From Bacteroidales bacterium UBA1680 (GTDB lineage Bacteria; Bacteroidota; Bacteroidia; Bacteroidales; UBA932), in NCBI GenBank assembly GCA_002320605.1, contig DCKG01000016.1:4841-68840 (forward strand): DNA of 64,000 nt, in the 5' to 3' direction. Positions within the stretch are counted from its first letter, which is position 1. Each line of letters starts with the position of its first letter. A model generated the notes under the pieces. The model ran no database searches. It had not been told where the DNA came from and saw nothing but the letters and a program-made list of their open reading frames with translations. The translations under genes and the position numbers were made by a program. Shown here piece by piece: positions 63,002 to 64,000 of this stretch.

Positions 63002-64000
63002 ATGGAACCAAAAAGACTCTTCAAACGCAAGATTTATGACCGTCTTCTTCAGTGGAAGCAAAGCAGTAACGGGAAGAGCGCTCTCCTTATTGAGGGGGCT
63101 CGCCGGATCGGTAAATCTACCATAGTAAAAGCGTTTGCCCGAAACGAATACGAATCATTTATCTTTATCGATTTCACCAAATGCTCTCAAGAGGTTAAGA
63201 ACCTGTTTAACGATGTCTCAGATCTTAACTACATCTTTCTCCGGTTACAACTCGCATATGGCGTACAACTGGTGGAACGCAAGTCCCTTATTGTATTCGA
63301 TGAAGTGCAGTTCCAACCCCTTGCTCGACAGGCAATCAAGTCGTTTGTAGAAGATCATCGCTACGATTACATCGAAACCGGCTCGCTGATTTCCATTCGC
63401 AAGAACACGGAAAACATTCTCATCCCCAGTGAGGAGGAGCGCATCAGCATGTATCCAATGGACTATGAAGAGTTCCGCTGGGCCTTGGGAGATACGGCCA
63501 CTGTCCCGCTGCTTCGCTCCATATGGGAACACCCTCAGCCGTTGAAGGAAGTGCATCGCAAACTCATGCGGGACTTCCGGCTCTATATGCTTGTGGGAGG
63601 GATGCCCCAGGCTGTTGATGCCTATCTTGAGTCCAACAATTTCGAGGTTGTGGATCACGCAAAACGCCTGATCCTAGACCTGTACGATGAAGATTTCGGC
63701 AAAATTGATCCTACTGGGAAAGCGGCCAGGATATTCGCCGCCATACCGGCCCAGCTCAATAGCAATGCTTCTCGCTACCAGATATCCAATGTCATTCCCG
63801 GAGCCCATGCGGAAGACTTCGTTGAACTTATTTCTGAAATGGAGAAATCCAGGACCGTCAATATCTCGCATCATAGCGACGATCCTAATGTGGGCCTAGG
63901 CAGTGCCGAAGATCTGATGCAGTACAAAATGTTTGTTGGTGACACCGGGGTCTTCGTGACACTTGCTTTCCGAGATAAGGCCTTCACAGAGAATATCATC
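63002..64000 (+). CDS. Orphan AAA+ ATPase, AAA_14/DUF4143 type, 3'-partial
   Basis: 333 codons to the window edge, no stop. Walker A GARRIGKST (32-40), Walker B SLIVFDEVQFQPLARQ, and YIETGSLISIRKN for the sensor. Then YPMDYEEFRWALGD and YMLVGGMPQAVDAYLE, which are standard in this family, and a linker that would lead to the winged-helix and C-terminal domains outside the window; the last visible residues are GDTGVFVTLAF. Same general family as the genes at 45108, 50271 and the dead copy at 40437, but the sequences are far apart. Preceded by the 33-bp phased repeat array. Confidence 0.88.
   Translation, partial: MEPKRLFKRKIYDRLLQWKQSSNGKSALLIEGARRIGKSTIVKAFARNEYESFIFIDFTKCSQEVKNLFNDVSDLNYIFLRLQLAYGVQLVERKSLIVFDEVQFQPLARQAIKSFVEDHRYDYIETGSLISIRKNTENILIPSEEERISMYPMDYEEFRWALGDTATVPLLRSIWEHPQPLKEVHRKLMRDFRLYMLVGGMPQAVDAYLESNNFEVVDHAKRLILDLYDEDFGKIDPTGKAARIFAAIPAQLNSNASRYQISNVIPGAHAEDFVELISEMEKSRTVNISHHSDDPNVGLGSAEDLMQYKMFVGDTGVFVTLAFRDKAFTENII

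Overview
The window is a chromosomal segment of a Bacteroidales bacterium. The evidence is: promoters of the Bacteroidetes type (-33 TTTG/TTG, about 20 bp, -7 TAnnTTTG) in front of many genes; a TonB-dependent receptor with a carboxypeptidase-D-like N-terminal domain; a FeoA-FeoB fusion; GH109 and GH78 lipoprotein/secreted glycosidases; a three-module MMPL/acyltransferase protein; and several orphan AAA+ ATPases of the kinds that are expanded in this order. Genus cannot be fixed from the sequence.

Layout. 1-2310: a TOTE-type primase-helicase, frameshifted and running off the left edge. 2311-3334: gene-poor, with orphan TACATTCG repeats, a recurrent non-coding element and a terminator. 3335-7553: a FlK-like thioesterase, a decayed trpA, a TonB-dependent receptor and a wrecked IS1634-type transposase. 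7591-13248: the cell-elongation operon mreB-mreC-mreD-mrdA-rodA. 13330-21315: ispD, an Lrp/AsnC regulator, topA, PBP1A, ddl, prmC. 21417-26017: a lipoprotein, an RlhA-like U32 protein and the first orphan ATPase. 26250-30969: sufB-pnuC-sufC-sufD and ispE. 31131-39677: a DUF362 ferredoxin protein, an acyltransferase plus PaaK-like ligase pair, an esterase, a GH109-like oxidoreductase, a radical SAM protein and a nitroreductase. 39678-41357: repeats and a dead DUF4143 ATPase. 41514-47796: the MMPL/acyltransferase protein, another ATPase and a MATE pump. 47797-50022: a small lipoprotein/membrane/DUF1573 operon caught between two copies of the 5' end of the MATE gene. 50271-55725: a fourth ATPase, tRNA-Arg, and an operon of PfkB kinase, DUF6913, DUF368 and DUF5009 genes. 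55773-62674: a flippase-like protein, a GH78-like rhamnosidase, a small barrel protein and the feo genes. 63002 to the right edge: a fifth ATPase.

Much of the content is envelope biology: Rod complex, PBP1A, Ddl, undecaprenyl-phosphate recycling (DUF368) and isoprenoid synthesis (IspD, IspE). Fe-S assembly (Suf) and iron uptake (Feo) are also present.

The most unusual signal is regulatory. Five orphan AAA+ ATPase genes of the ATPase_2/DUF234 and AAA_14/DUF4143 families lie in 40 kb. Each carries its own set of inverted or direct repeats over its promoter, and the motif differs from gene to gene: TTGGCTGAAT five times with centre spacings 21-32-21-32; TCCATTw palindromes filling the -33/-7 spacer; TTTTGAGGA three times at exact 33-bp intervals; and weaker palindromes at the other two. 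The proteins combine an ATPase, a winged-helix-like region and, where complete, a PD-(D/E)XK-like C-terminus. The simplest reading is that each ATPase controls its own gene through a private operator.
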